Made by a program: the position numbers and the translations under genes. The notes below the pieces were generated by a model that saw only the letters and a program-made list of their open reading frames with translations, made no database searches and was not told the DNA's origin. DNA of 64,000 nt from Mucilaginibacter sp. cycad4 (lineage in GTDB: Bacteria > Bacteroidota > Bacteroidia > Sphingobacteriales > Sphingobacteriaceae), in the NCBI RefSeq assembly GCF_034263275.1, contig NZ_CP139559.1, positions 1,736,001-1,800,000 of the forward strand. Reading direction: 5' to 3'. This document shows, piece by piece, positions 55,274 through 64,000 of the stretch (position 1 is its first letter; the number at the start of each line of letters is the position of its first letter).

Positions 55274-55664
55274 TCGATTAGAAACGGCTTAGATATTTCT
55301 AATCTGCCTTAATCATCAAATAAAGCAAAGCCGCTTCAAGTCATCAATAAACTGGTTCGTGTAGACGATGTGTAAGGGCCGTTTTAGTTTTTGTTGTTTT
55401 GTAACCTTCGTTTAACGCAAATATGAGCTCTTTTTGATTCGAGTGTATTTGGGGAATTTCATTAGTTAACGGATCAGGGCTGTTGCTTAATTTACCTCAA
55501 AATGGAACAAACCAGAGCCCGAAGTATTACCCTGGCCATCTTTGGTGATAACCTTCCAATAATAAGTATGTCCAGGAGTTACTATAACGCTATTTAACGA
55601 TGTTTCCTGGTTCGACTAAAAACGGCATAGATATTTCGAAATCGCCCTGAATAATCAAATAGAG
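55274..55664. repeat. Diverged direct repeat, two copies of about 52 bases
   Basis: Copy 1 at 55274-55325 and copy 2 at 55612-55664 share the order TCGA-TA-AAACGGC-TAGATATTTC-AA-TC-GCC-AAT-ATCAAATA-AG with roughly 80 percent identity and one small gap. Both lie in the decayed region. They may be copies of a short dispersed element or a duplicated bit of a lost gene. Confidence 0.5.
55487..55612 (-). pseudogene. Fibronectin type III C-terminal fragment
   Basis: The minus strand reads TSLNSVIVTPGHTYYWKV followed by ITKDGQGNTSGSGLFHFEVN and a stop at 55489-55487. TPGxTYYWKV...KDGxG...F is the standard last half of a fibronectin III domain in Bacteroidota secreted proteins. No start or upstream part is found in frame, so it is a remnant. 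Confidence 0.5.
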
Positions 55665-56060
55665 AATCCAACGTAGTGGTAAAGCCTGATATTTCCATGG
55701 TATAATAAATATCTCCGCTGTTTAAGCCACTACTCAAAGTGCAAACGTCACTCGATCACTATATCCAGGCGGGTTTGGATAACAATGGAAGTATCAAACT
55801 ACAGGAGTTCAAGAGAACCTGTTTCTTATAAATAACGCATGGTCGCACCTCCGTTCCATTCGGTTAATGCCCAATGACGCATTATTTGTAATTTGTAGTG
55901 CTTCTATCGCCTGCAAAAAAATACAGTTACCCTCCCCGGCGGAACCAAGTGCCGAATGAAAACTAATGAAGTTCCCTGGAAAATTACAGTCCAGCATGAA
56001 TTTATGTTTGTCACGAATGTTCAAAAAGAAAAAAACATAGACTTTAAGAATTGCTAAAAA

Positions 56061-56090
56061 TTGCATTTGCCAATAAAATTTTTATATTTG
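56061..56090 (+). promoter_or_regulatory. Bacteroidota-type promoter with downstream dyad
   Basis: TATATTTG at 56083-56090 is a perfect TAnnTTTG box with TTG at 56061-56063, a 19-base spacer. A short dyad GTAGT-N6-ACTAC at 56090-56105 follows directly, before the ATG at 56112. Confidence 0.6.
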
Positions 56091-56111
56091 TAGTACCTGA
56101 ACTACTGCAAT

Positions 56112-56300
56112 ATGAATACTTTATCACAAAAGAACTTAACCTCCTTTGAACCGCGGCCCCAATTAGGGAATAAGCTTGGCGATTTTTTTAAAAAACGATA
56201 TTTTGAATCATTTAACCTATATCGCCCGCCATTTATTTTTTTAATACAGGTAATGGATTCCTCAAGTATGGTTTACTCAGAATCACTAACTGTTTGTTAA
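56112..56300 (+). CDS. Hypothetical small protein with strong promoter
   Basis: 62 residues: MNTLSQKNLTSFEPRPQLGNK as far as 21, a basic middle (FFKKRYFESFNLYRPP) and a hydrophobic stretch FIFLIQVM. No family recognised. Its only support is the good promoter 22 bases upstream. It may be a truncated 5' end of a lost gene. Confidence 0.3.
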   Translation: MNTLSQKNLTSFEPRPQLGNKLGDFFKKRYFESFNLYRPPFIFLIQVMDSSSMVYSESLTVC

Positions 56301-56480
56301 ATCAGCAGTGAATAGTGGCCTTTGCCTGGTTAAACAACAATAACACTATTTGCTTACCCTGCGGATCATAAGTCATGCGCGTATAGTGTAATGAAATTTC
56401 GCGCGGATTCTGCTTATCTATAACCTGATTACTTAATCCATTTATCAACAACTCCATTCAGTTTTTTTAACAACCCCAGG

Positions 56481-57257
56481 ATGAAAAATTACATTTTATC
56501 TCTCGTCTTTCTGCTCATTTCTTCCCTTTCGTCACGTGCCCAATGGACAACAGGAGGCAACGACATCTTTAACAGCAACGCCGGCAACGTAGGAATAGGC
56601 ACGTCAACCCCCGGAGCACCTTTACAAATCAGTTCAGTCATGATACCCGGCTCTGTCAAAGAACTTTTGCGTTTGGAACAAAGAGGGAATGGTGGTAACG
56701 AACTCGGGGGAGAGGGAGCTGCGATAAGTTTCTACACACCGATGAATCCTTCGCCTGATCTTCTCGGCGCGCAAATTTACTCCTTTAGGGACAATGGCAT
56801 CAATGCATCGCCTACTACTTCTCTTCATTTTTTAACTAATAACGCAGGTACGCTATCCGACAGGCTTGTTATATCCGGCACGGGGAATGTCGGAATAGGA
56901 ACGACCGACAACAGCAACTGGACACTAGCCGGGTCAACTTATAAACTAGCCATTGGAGGAAGTGTAATCGCTACTGGCATTACGGTAAAGGCAACCGGTT
57001 CCTGGCCTGACTTTGTATTCAAGAAGGATTATAAACTGCCACCCTTAAGCAGCGTAAAGGCCTTTATTGAGCGCAATCATCATTTGCCTCAGGTACCCTC
57101 TGAACCTGAGATATCTGATGCTGGACTTGATTTGGGCAAAATGAATCGCTTATTAATGCAAAAGATGGAGGAGATGACATTATACATGATCCAGGCACAT
57201 GAAAAAATCAGTCTGTTAGAAAAACAAGTGAGGTATTTAAAAAGGAAAAATAAATAA
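56481..57257 (+). CDS. Secreted protein with fibre-like repeats and C-terminal coiled coil
   Basis: 258 residues. Signal peptide MKNYILSLVFLLISSLSSRAQ. Two NVGIGT motifs (about 36 and 137) mark the beta-strand stalk common in Bacteroidota tail-fibre-like secreted proteins. The C-terminal module WPDFVFKKDYKLPPL ... HHLPQVPSEPEISDAGLDLGKMNRLLMQKMEEMTLYMI ends in a coiled coil and is shared with the next gene. The coiled coil suggests trimerisation. Function unknown; next to RHS-like genes. Confidence 0.8.
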   Translation: MKNYILSLVFLLISSLSSRAQWTTGGNDIFNSNAGNVGIGTSTPGAPLQISSVMIPGSVKELLRLEQRGNGGNELGGEGAAISFYTPMNPSPDLLGAQIYSFRDNGINASPTTSLHFLTNNAGTLSDRLVISGTGNVGIGTTDNSNWTLAGSTYKLAIGGSVIATGITVKATGSWPDFVFKKDYKLPPLSSVKAFIERNHHLPQVPSEPEISDAGLDLGKMNRLLMQKMEEMTLYMIQAHEKISLLEKQVRYLKRKNK

Positions 57258-57258
57258 A

Positions 57259-58269
57259 ATGAGGAAAATCTTATCACTTATTATCACAAGTGTAGCAAAC
57301 CTGTATATGGTACAGGCACAGACGAAAGCAGTCACAGTTGATGCGAACGATGTATTAAACAACAATACCAAACTTGTCTCCCAAACTTCTGTCGGACAGG
57401 TGTTTTTTACAGGCCATCAGCTGGGCGCCGGCTATTATTACCCTGCGGGCATTTTCCGGGCCATTACTGACAATAGTAACAATGCAGCCAATTATTACTT
57501 TGACGGTATCACTAACGGTGCCACCAACTTCAGCGTAAGAGCAGACGGGCAAGGCTATTTTGCCGGGAATTTGGGTATAGGAAATGTGAATCCTGATGCA
57601 AAGTTGACCGTGTTCGCATCCTCGCCATTAGGTGGTGCCGCCAAAAACGCTGTTTTGATTAGTTCGGTTGGAGGGCCATCGGGCTCAAACTACTTCAAAA
57701 ATAATATCTGGCTGGTGAGAAACGCTGCTGGGACTGACTGGTTAACTGCCAGGCTACATGACGGCATTTCCATTGATGTTTCATTCTTAAATCCACAAAC
57801 AAATACCCGGACCTGGTGGGAAAGAGACCCCTACCAGGATATACAATCATGGGGAACCTCAGCTAATACTTATATGGCTATTGTTCAGGGTAATGTTGCC
57901 ATTGGAACGCTTGATTCCAAAGGCTATAAATTAGCAGTAAACGGCGGGGTCATCGCTACAGCTGTAACCGTGAAAGCCTATCCCTGGCCCGACTTCGTTT
58001 TTAAAAAGGACTATCGGTTGCTGCCCTTGCAGGATGTGAAAAGATACATCAATAAATATCAACACTTACCGGAAATCCCATCAGCAGAACAAGTTTCCAA
58101 ACAGGGTTTGGACCTTGGCGAAATGAATAGGCTGCTTGTGAGAAAAGTTGAAGAACTGACCTTATACCTTATACAGGAGCATAAAGAAAATAAGCAACAG
58201 CAACGACAAATTAACCGGTTAAACAAGCGGCTAAGCGCATTATCAGGGCATGGCAAAACAGGAAATTAA
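57259..58269 (+). CDS. Secreted paralogue with fibre-like stalk and C-terminal coiled coil
   Basis: 336 residues, starting one base after the previous stop. N-terminal signal peptide MRKILSLIITSVANLYMVQAQ. NLGIGNVNP and NVAIGT stalk motifs, then the module WPDFVFKKDYRLLPLQDVKRYI ... HLPEIPSAEQVSKQGLDLGEMNRLLVRKVEELTLYLIQ and a longer Gln/Lys/Arg coiled coil than its neighbour. The middle differs from the neighbour, so the pair shares ends but not the presumed binding part. Confidence 0.82.
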   Translation: MRKILSLIITSVANLYMVQAQTKAVTVDANDVLNNNTKLVSQTSVGQVFFTGHQLGAGYYYPAGIFRAITDNSNNAANYYFDGITNGATNFSVRADGQGYFAGNLGIGNVNPDAKLTVFASSPLGGAAKNAVLISSVGGPSGSNYFKNNIWLVRNAAGTDWLTARLHDGISIDVSFLNPQTNTRTWWERDPYQDIQSWGTSANTYMAIVQGNVAIGTLDSKGYKLAVNGGVIATAVTVKAYPWPDFVFKKDYRLLPLQDVKRYINKYQHLPEIPSAEQVSKQGLDLGEMNRLLVRKVEELTLYLIQEHKENKQQQRQINRLNKRLSALSGHGKTGN

Positions 58270-58369
58270 TTAACCGGTCATTTGCTTTACAAAACGCAGG
58301 TCGTTAAGTCAACCAGAAGGTTAGTTTATCCCCGGCGTTTGAAAACAGTCAAAAATCAAGCAACACTTT

Positions 58370-61300
58370 ATGAAAAGGAATCTTCTTTTTGTTTTTCTAA
58401 CATTTTTAATTATCACAATCAAGGGCTATGGCCAGGGTAATGCCAGTCTCAGCTCGTATATCCCTGCTCCCTCTCAAACTGCAACGCTTACAAATAATTT
58501 TGGGGTCGATTACTATTCAGGTCGTCTCAATTACTGTTCCCCGCTAAACAGCGTCAATATTTCCGGCATTACGTTCCCGATATCGCTGACCTACTCAACG
58601 AATGGCATTAAGGTCCAGGACATCGCAGGAATAGCCGGTTTGGGCTGGGGCCCTTCCCTGGGCGGCTCAATTACCCGGGAAGTACATGGGATACCTGATG
58701 AATATTATTACGGGTATTCGGGCGCTAACCGAACTGGCGGCAGAAATACCGGCTTACTTAACAGGGAATACATGGATAAGGTATCAGACGGTACCTGGGA
58801 CGCGGAACCAGATAAATTTTATTATTCATTTCTTGGACTTTCAGGCTATTTTGTGATGGATCCTGACGGCAAGCCCGTATTGCAATCTAATCAAACTGGC
58901 ATCAGGATCGATTATTGTCCTTTTAAACGCGGGCAGGCTGCCGGCACATCGAAATGGGTACTCAGAGACCAGAGAGGTAATCAGTATTTTTTCGAGATCA
59001 GTCAGGCGATGGCCAGCGTCGTACATGGACCGGTCAAAAATGAATATCAAAATTATACTTCCGCATGGTACATCTCCAGGATCATCACGACTAATGGCCA
59101 GCAAATTAATTTTACCTACGGAGATCAGGCGAATATCAGCTATACAAATTACCTGAACGTTAGAAGGGTGGATAAAAAGATTGATGGTACGTCAACACGG
59201 CTCGGTTGTTTAGGCAGTAAGCACACGGGCGATACGACCTATAACCAAAACATCGATATAAGTTATCAGGAAAAGTATCTGACCAAAATATCAGGTAACG
59301 GGACCGATATCAATTTAACCTATAATCTATCGAGGGCTGACCTCAACGGCGCCAAAGCTTTAACGGATATTTCAATAAATTACAACAACAGGGCGGTCCA
59401 CAGTTACAAGCTTAATTACGGCTATTTCACTTCCAGTGACGGTTCCAATACCAAAAGGCTTAAACTATCGGGAATATCACAGGTTTATCCCGGGAATATC
59501 TTGAAAAACCTGTATAGTTTTTATTATAACGAGAGTGTGAACTTACCCGCGCGCAATTCTGTCAAAACTGATTATTTGGGCTATTATAATAACAACGCGC
59601 AAAGTTCCAACATCTATACTTATTCCGATAAAACGCCCGATCTGACAAATACCGGCGCAAATATCCTGCAAAAAGTAACCGACCTGCTCGGAGGGTCAGT
59701 AAACTTTGAATATGAATTGAACAGATATTATGCAGACAATCAAAACAAAACAGGTGCGGGACTTAGGGTAAAGCGTATTTATCAGAAGAAAAAAGACTCC
59801 GACAGTGAACTGGTGGACGAAACAACATTCTCATACAACCTTCCGGGTGGAAGTACGTCAAGTGGTCAGCTTTACAGCGCCTATGTGCCTTCGTGGGGGG
59901 ACCAGTGTACGGTAATGTGCGGGTCAGATATGGCGACAATCTGGACTTATAGTTCGGAACCGCTGGAATCTGTAACCGACGGTAATGGTGTAAACGTAGG
60001 TTATTCCTCGACAGCTGTGCAGCGCGCCGATGGTAGCGTAACACGATATACGCTTAGCAATTTTTCCAATTATCCGGATAAGGCGACTTTTACCAGTTAT
60101 GCGACCTGGGCAAGTAGTGTTTCTTTAAACTTCAATGCTCAGACAAACTTGTCATATGGTAACTATACCAGTAATATACCCAAAACATCATTTGCATTTG
60201 CCCGAGGGAAAGTATTGAAAGAAGAACTATTGGGGCCTGACGGACTGCCTGTAAAGGAAACAACTTATGGATATTCCCTAACGGTTGCGACAGACTTAGT
60301 AACAGGCGTAAAGCCGCATTTATGGAGTACAGATGACCAGAGCAATAACATGTATAACATCACCGGTTTCAGTTATTCTACGCAGGATTTACGACTTGAT
60401 GAGAAAAATACACAGTTTTTTAAGGCGAGGAGTGCCCAACAAAATACAATAGAAAGCTACCGTTACACAAGTTATGCACCAAATATCATTAAGACAATTG
60501 TTACAACCGGAAGTGGCGGCAGAGCAGATGAGGTAACGTTTCGTTATCCTTTTGATATTATACCATCTATTCCGACTACAGAACCGGACAAGAAATTAGC
60601 ACTCACCTATTTGGTTTATACAAACAACATTGCCAATCCTGTAGAGGTTGTCCATGTGGTCAACGGAAATTATCAAACTAAAGTAGTTTCTGTTAACGTG
60701 ACGAAGTATGCACCTAATGCATTTAATATCGTAGCACCAAGTTCCGAACTGAAACTGGAAGTAAAAAGTCCCGTAAATAAGACAAGTTATTTGAACTATA
60801 AAGTTTCTTACAGCAATGGCAATGAGGTCGATACTTTTGATCCAGGATTAAAGACGTTTAATATATACAACAAATATGATGCAAATACTAACTTATTAGA
60901 ATCCCAAACTAATACGGCGCGGGCCTATTATAATTCGAATATCGTGGGGTATCGGGGATTGTATAAAATCGCCGAAGTCAGCAATGCTGCGCAGGGCAAT
61001 ATAGCTTATACGAGTTTTGAATCAGCCGACAGCGGGAACTGGTTATACGCGGGAGCGCCCATATTTGACCTGTCCTCGATAACCGGAAAAAAACTGTATA
61101 ACCTTTCCAAAGGCGGTCTGATAAAAAATGGTTTAGATCCGGCTTTAACCTATATTATTACATATTGGTCCAAAAATACCTCCTATTATGCCATTAACGG
61201 AACCCAGGGCACGCCAATATTACTGGCTGATAGAAACGGATGGCGCTGTTATAAACACTTAGTCTCCAATCAGACAAGCGTTACCGTTTCGGGCGCGGGA

Positions 61301-62125
61301 TATATCGACGAGGTAAGATTACATCCCTTAAGTTCGGAAATGGTCACTTATACTTATGAGCCGCTGGTAGGTATGACCAGTACAACAAATGAAAATAATC
61401 AAACAACTTATTATGAATACGATGAGTTCAACAGATTGCAATATGTAAGAGGCGCTGATAAAAATATTATCAATGCTTACTGTTACAACCTTTACGGCGA
61501 ACCGGGAAATTGCTTTATCACATTTAGTAACCAGGCACAGTCGAGGTTATTTTATAAGAATGATTGCGGACCGGGTATTGCCGGAACGGCGATTACGTAC
61601 CAAGTTCCTGCAGGAAGGTATAGTGCGGGTTCACAACTTGCCGCGAATGCCCTGGCTCAAATCGAAATTGATCAGAACGGTCAGGAATACGCTAATGCGA
61701 ACGCCAGTTGCTCATCGTTAACCCTTTACGCAAAAATAGAACTGACGAATTTTACGTACGACTCTTGGAGCAGTCCAAACGGAGAAGGCGGAAGTTCTTC
61801 AATGGCGGATGTGCATATTAGATTTTACTCTGATGCTGCGGGAACTATCCCCTACGTTGTCGACAGACCTGTTAAAGTTAATGTTACTGAAGATTTCAAT
61901 GTTGTTACCGCTTATAATGGCACAAGTTCGGGGTCTAATCTCTTAAATTACACGGTCGCAGCTGGGCAGTCTACTTTATCACTGGGTCGTCATCTGCTTT
62001 CGAGCTATGGAAGTTATATAGACCCCTATTCCGGATCCGGGTTAATATATGAGAGCAGCGATTACTCCTATAATGTTGTTGCTAACGGCAACGATTACAT
62101 ACCCCTAACTACAAACGCCAATTAA
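58370..62125 (+). CDS. RHS-like secreted protein with C-terminal DUF5977-like region
   Basis: 1251 residues. Signal peptide MKRNLLFVFLTFLIITIKGYGQ. The N-terminal part (SYIPAPSQTATLTNNFGVDYYSGRLNY ... ISLTYSTNGIKVQDIAGIAGLGWG) is the usual opening of Bacteroidota RHS-repeat proteins. YD-type repeats are sparse, one clear at about 1005-1020 (TTNENNQTTYYEYDEFNRL). Near 1060-1115 the sequence KNDCGPGIAGTAITYQVPAGRYSAGSQLAANALAQIEI with GQEYANANASC matches the DUF5977 pattern. No toxin domain is recognised at the C terminus. Cell-surface adhesion or interaction role is likely; it precedes another RHS-type gene. Confidence 0.82.
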   Translation: MKRNLLFVFLTFLIITIKGYGQGNASLSSYIPAPSQTATLTNNFGVDYYSGRLNYCSPLNSVNISGITFPISLTYSTNGIKVQDIAGIAGLGWGPSLGGSITREVHGIPDEYYYGYSGANRTGGRNTGLLNREYMDKVSDGTWDAEPDKFYYSFLGLSGYFVMDPDGKPVLQSNQTGIRIDYCPFKRGQAAGTSKWVLRDQRGNQYFFEISQAMASVVHGPVKNEYQNYTSAWYISRIITTNGQQINFTYGDQANISYTNYLNVRRVDKKIDGTSTRLGCLGSKHTGDTTYNQNIDISYQEKYLTKISGNGTDINLTYNLSRADLNGAKALTDISINYNNRAVHSYKLNYGYFTSSDGSNTKRLKLSGISQVYPGNILKNLYSFYYNESVNLPARNSVKTDYLGYYNNNAQSSNIYTYSDKTPDLTNTGANILQKVTDLLGGSVNFEYELNRYYADNQNKTGAGLRVKRIYQKKKDSDSELVDETTFSYNLPGGSTSSGQLYSAYVPSWGDQCTVMCGSDMATIWTYSSEPLESVTDGNGVNVGYSSTAVQRADGSVTRYTLSNFSNYPDKATFTSYATWASSVSLNFNAQTNLSYGNYTSNIPKTSFAFARGKVLKEELLGPDGLPVKETTYGYSLTVATDLVTGVKPHLWSTDDQSNNMYNITGFSYSTQDLRLDEKNTQFFKARSAQQNTIESYRYTSYAPNIIKTIVTTGSGGRADEVTFRYPFDIIPSIPTTEPDKKLALTYLVYTNNIANPVEVVHVVNGNYQTKVVSVNVTKYAPNAFNIVAPSSELKLEVKSPVNKTSYLNYKVSYSNGNEVDTFDPGLKTFNIYNKYDANTNLLESQTNTARAYYNSNIVGYRGLYKIAEVSNAAQGNIAYTSFESADSGNWLYAGAPIFDLSSITGKKLYNLSKGGLIKNGLDPALTYIITYWSKNTSYYAINGTQGTPILLADRNGWRCYKHLVSNQTSVTVSGAGYIDEVRLHPLSSEMVTYTYEPLVGMTSTTNENNQTTYYEYDEFNRLQYVRGADKNIINAYCYNLYGEPGNCFITFSNQAQSRLFYKNDCGPGIAGTAITYQVPAGRYSAGSQLAANALAQIEIDQNGQEYANANASCSSLTLYAKIELTNFTYDSWSSPNGEGGSSSMADVHIRFYSDAAGTIPYVVDRPVKVNVTEDFNVVTAYNGTSSGSNLLNYTVAAGQSTLSLGRHLLSSYGSYIDPYSGSGLIYESSDYSYNVVANGNDYIPLTTNAN

Positions 62126-62136
62126 ATCAAGTATTT

Positions 62137-62583
62137 ATGAAAAGTGTAATTATCGTTATTTTCATTACAACCATCCTGCTACCGTTTGGAAGAATATCGG
62201 CTCAGACACGTGCCGTAACTGATTCCGCAAAGATTCTCAAGCTGAAATCAGATTTAAATATTGATTTAGCCCTGGCCGAAAAAGTATCAGATGCTATGCA
62301 GTTCAATGAAACGCAGATCCGCATGCTGATGAAAGAAAAGAACCTGAGACCCGAAGAAAGGCACAGGCAGTTTCTTATGCTGATCCGGCAGCGGGAAGAA
62401 AAAGTAAAGGCATTGCTCACACCGGATCAACTGGCAACACTTTCCAGGTCCATTTTCAACCACATTGGAAAAGGTCATTTTGGACGCAGAGATAGTTTGT
62501 CGCGATTAAAGGAAAGAGAAGCCTGCATGCTTTCAGGAACAAAGGTGACTTCCGTCGAGTATTCAACCCCTGAGCAGAACTGA
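62137..62583 (+). CDS. Small secreted helical protein
   Basis: 148 residues. Signal peptide MKSVIIVIFITTILLPFGRISAQ. The rest is charged and helical with an LTPDQLATLSR segment near 111-121, reminiscent of Spy/CpxP-like periplasmic proteins in Bacteroidota. Sits between two RHS-type genes, 11 bases after the first. Function not assigned. Confidence 0.75.
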   Translation: MKSVIIVIFITTILLPFGRISAQTRAVTDSAKILKLKSDLNIDLALAEKVSDAMQFNETQIRMLMKEKNLRPEERHRQFLMLIRQREEKVKALLTPDQLATLSRSIFNHIGKGHFGRRDSLSRLKEREACMLSGTKVTSVEYSTPEQN

Positions 62584-62654
62584 AAATCGACGTCAGTTTG
62601 CATATTCGAGGGTGACGAAAAGCAATGCGGGAAAAAAATGCTATAAAATTTTAA

Positions 62655-64000
62655 ATGAAAATAAAACAAAACTTCAATGAGCAGCGGGTTAACTATTCGA
62701 TTCGCACTCCAAATTTTTACATTCTTATCATAGTTTTGGTCGCCCTAACCGGTTTGAATGCTTCAGGTCAGATTACACTGAACGCTCCTAATACTAAAGG
62801 CACCTATAAAGATCCGTACAGTATTACACTGGGACCTAATTTTACTGCCGATGGTGCAAATGGCGCATTCGTCGCCATGATAGAGCCTGGTTATCTCACT
62901 CCCGGATCTCCGGCAAACTTTATTTCCACCTGGACCCCAAAGATGGCAATTGCAACAGCCGCTACCTTGAAGGCGCAGGAAAACAATAGTTCCAACCTAA
63001 ATATTTCCACGACATTTTCGGATAATCTCGGGCGTGTCATTCAGACCGTTAGCAGAGCGCAATCTGTCAATAAAACTGATATGATTCAACCTTACGAATA
63101 TGATAATCTCGGACGGCAGGTTAATCAATATCTTCCTTACTCTTATTCAGGGAATGGAGCATATCGAGTTAACGCGGTTGCTGAGCAGGCGGGTTTTTAT
63201 CAATCTGGCAGTACAATAAACCCGCAAAGCAATAGTCCCGCTTCAAAAGCTGCTTTTGATAATTCGCTATTAAACAGGCCAGTCGAACAGGGTGCGGTTG
63301 GAGATAGCTGGCAATTAACAGGAAGTTCGGCTCCGAACAGTGGACACACAATCAAATTTGATTATACAGGAAACAATGAGATTGCGATCACTGATGTGGA
63401 GAATACCCGTATCGTGGTAGCATATGGCGTAAATATTAATGCGAGCGGAGACCGAAGCCTATATGTATACGGCTCTACAGGTTATTATGCTGCTAATGAT
63501 CTGCATGTCAAAGTAATAAAAGACCCGAACTGGACTGCTACAGATGGGCGAAACGGAACGCATGAAATTTACACGGATGAGGGAGGAAAGGATGTTCTGA
63601 AAAGGTCTTTTATTAAAAATCCGTCCGGCACTTTGGAGATTGTCTCCACCTATTTCGTATACGATGATTTAGGAAATCTCTGTTATATCCTGCCACAGGC
63701 GTCGAATCCGGACCAGTTATCATCTTCAAATAGTGTTAACATATCGCCGTCGGCACTAAACAGTGTTTGTTACCAATACCGTTATGACGAGAGACAACGT
63801 CTTATCGCCACCTTGCTTCCAGGGAAGGATTGGGAGTACACAGTATATAATTTACTGGATCAGCCCGTGGCATCGCAGGATGGCAATCAAAGATTAAACA
63901 AGGAGTGGTCGGTCAAAAAATATGACGCATTAGGAAGAACTATCATTTCCGGGACCTGGAATAATGATAATAGAGCAATTACAAGAGATGATTTACAGGC
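62655..64000 (+). CDS. RHS-type protein with DUF6443-like N terminus (cut by window edge)
   Basis: An open frame from ATG 62655 runs to the window end with no stop, about 448 codons. An N-terminal signal/transmembrane segment (NFYILIIVLVALTGLNASGQ) is followed by ITLNAPNTKGTYKDPYSITLGPNF and TTFSDNLGRVIQTVSRAQS and PYEYDNLGRQVNQYLPY, the DUF6443 pattern found at the start of large RHS proteins. YD-like repeats (YRYDERQRLIATLLPG, KYDALGRTIISG) continue to the edge. The C-terminal tip, which often carries a variable toxin, is outside the window. Confidence 0.8.
   Translation, partial: MKIKQNFNEQRVNYSIRTPNFYILIIVLVALTGLNASGQITLNAPNTKGTYKDPYSITLGPNFTADGANGAFVAMIEPGYLTPGSPANFISTWTPKMAIATAATLKAQENNSSNLNISTTFSDNLGRVIQTVSRAQSVNKTDMIQPYEYDNLGRQVNQYLPYSYSGNGAYRVNAVAEQAGFYQSGSTINPQSNSPASKAAFDNSLLNRPVEQGAVGDSWQLTGSSAPNSGHTIKFDYTGNNEIAITDVENTRIVVAYGVNINASGDRSLYVYGSTGYYAANDLHVKVIKDPNWTATDGRNGTHEIYTDEGGKDVLKRSFIKNPSGTLEIVSTYFVYDDLGNLCYILPQASNPDQLSSSNSVNISPSALNSVCYQYRYDERQRLIATLLPGKDWEYTVYNLLDQPVASQDGNQRLNKEWSVKKYDALGRTIISGTWNNDNRAITRDDLQ

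Larger units (their letters stand above)
54728..56480. other. Decayed, gene-poor region
   Basis: About 1.75 kb with no convincing full-length gene. Coding-like pieces occur on the minus strand in shifting frames, including the fibronectin III remnant at 55487-55612 and a 50-codon open piece just upstream of it (DIYYTMEISGFTTTLDSLFDY) in another frame. A diverged direct repeat and a small plus-strand frame with a good promoter are listed separately. This looks like the remains of one or more secreted-protein genes. Confidence 0.5.

Overview
The window looks like a chromosomal segment from a Bacteroidota member, most likely the Sphingobacteriaceae (Mucilaginibacter/Pedobacter type). This rests on SusC/SusD proteins, a one-protein hybrid two-component sensor, several TonB-dependent barrels with carboxypeptidase-regulatory-like N-domains, LytTR signalling pairs, TAnnTTTG-type -7 promoter boxes and a leader-type class I lanthipeptide. 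Genus-level assignment is inference. No rRNA, tRNA, CRISPR array or intact transposase was recognised.

Layout. 1-7.2 kb (minus): a three-gene operon (membrane protein, trypsin-like protease, secreted protein cut by the window edge), a two-lobed aspartyl protease and a TonB-dependent barrel. 7.3-10.7 kb (plus): LytS-like kinase and LytTR regulator overlapping by ATGA, then a luciferase-like flavin oxidoreductase. 10.9-22.5 kb: a compact polysaccharide utilisation locus with hybrid sensor, GH5-like lipoprotein with a ricin-type lectin domain, SusD and SusC. 23.3-28.3 kb (plus): MarR, TolC, EmrA-like adaptor, MFS pump, TetR. 28.4-35.3 kb (minus): TetR, TolC, HlyD lipoprotein, two ABC ATPases and two ABC-2 permeases (YbhGFSR-like), ending in a broken short-chain dehydrogenase. 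A near-identical palindrome lies before the TetR gene and before the exporter operon.

36.3-49.9 kb (plus, visibly more AT-rich) is the main item of interest: a class I lanthipeptide locus. It holds a 65-residue precursor with a double-glycine leader and a Ser/Thr/Cys/Gly-rich core, a strong hairpin, a dedicated TonB-dependent barrel, full-length LanB, a LanC lacking two of the three usual zinc ligands, a helical protein of unknown function, a C39-peptidase ABC exporter, a HlyD protein lacking the periplasmic hairpin, and two proteins each made of two GT25-like domains in mirrored order (one intact and one degenerate catalytic motif). I infer a product that may be both lanthionine-bridged and glycosylated. 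Flanking it are a GT32-like transferase and LytTR regulator (minus), then a DxD glycosyltransferase and a FkbM methyltransferase (plus).

54.7-56.5 kb is gene-poor and decayed (fibronectin III remnant, diverged repeat). 56.5-64 kb (plus) holds two related secreted proteins with a shared C-terminal module, a 1251-residue RHS-like protein ending in a DUF5977-like region, a small secreted helical protein, and a second RHS/DUF6443-like protein running off the window.
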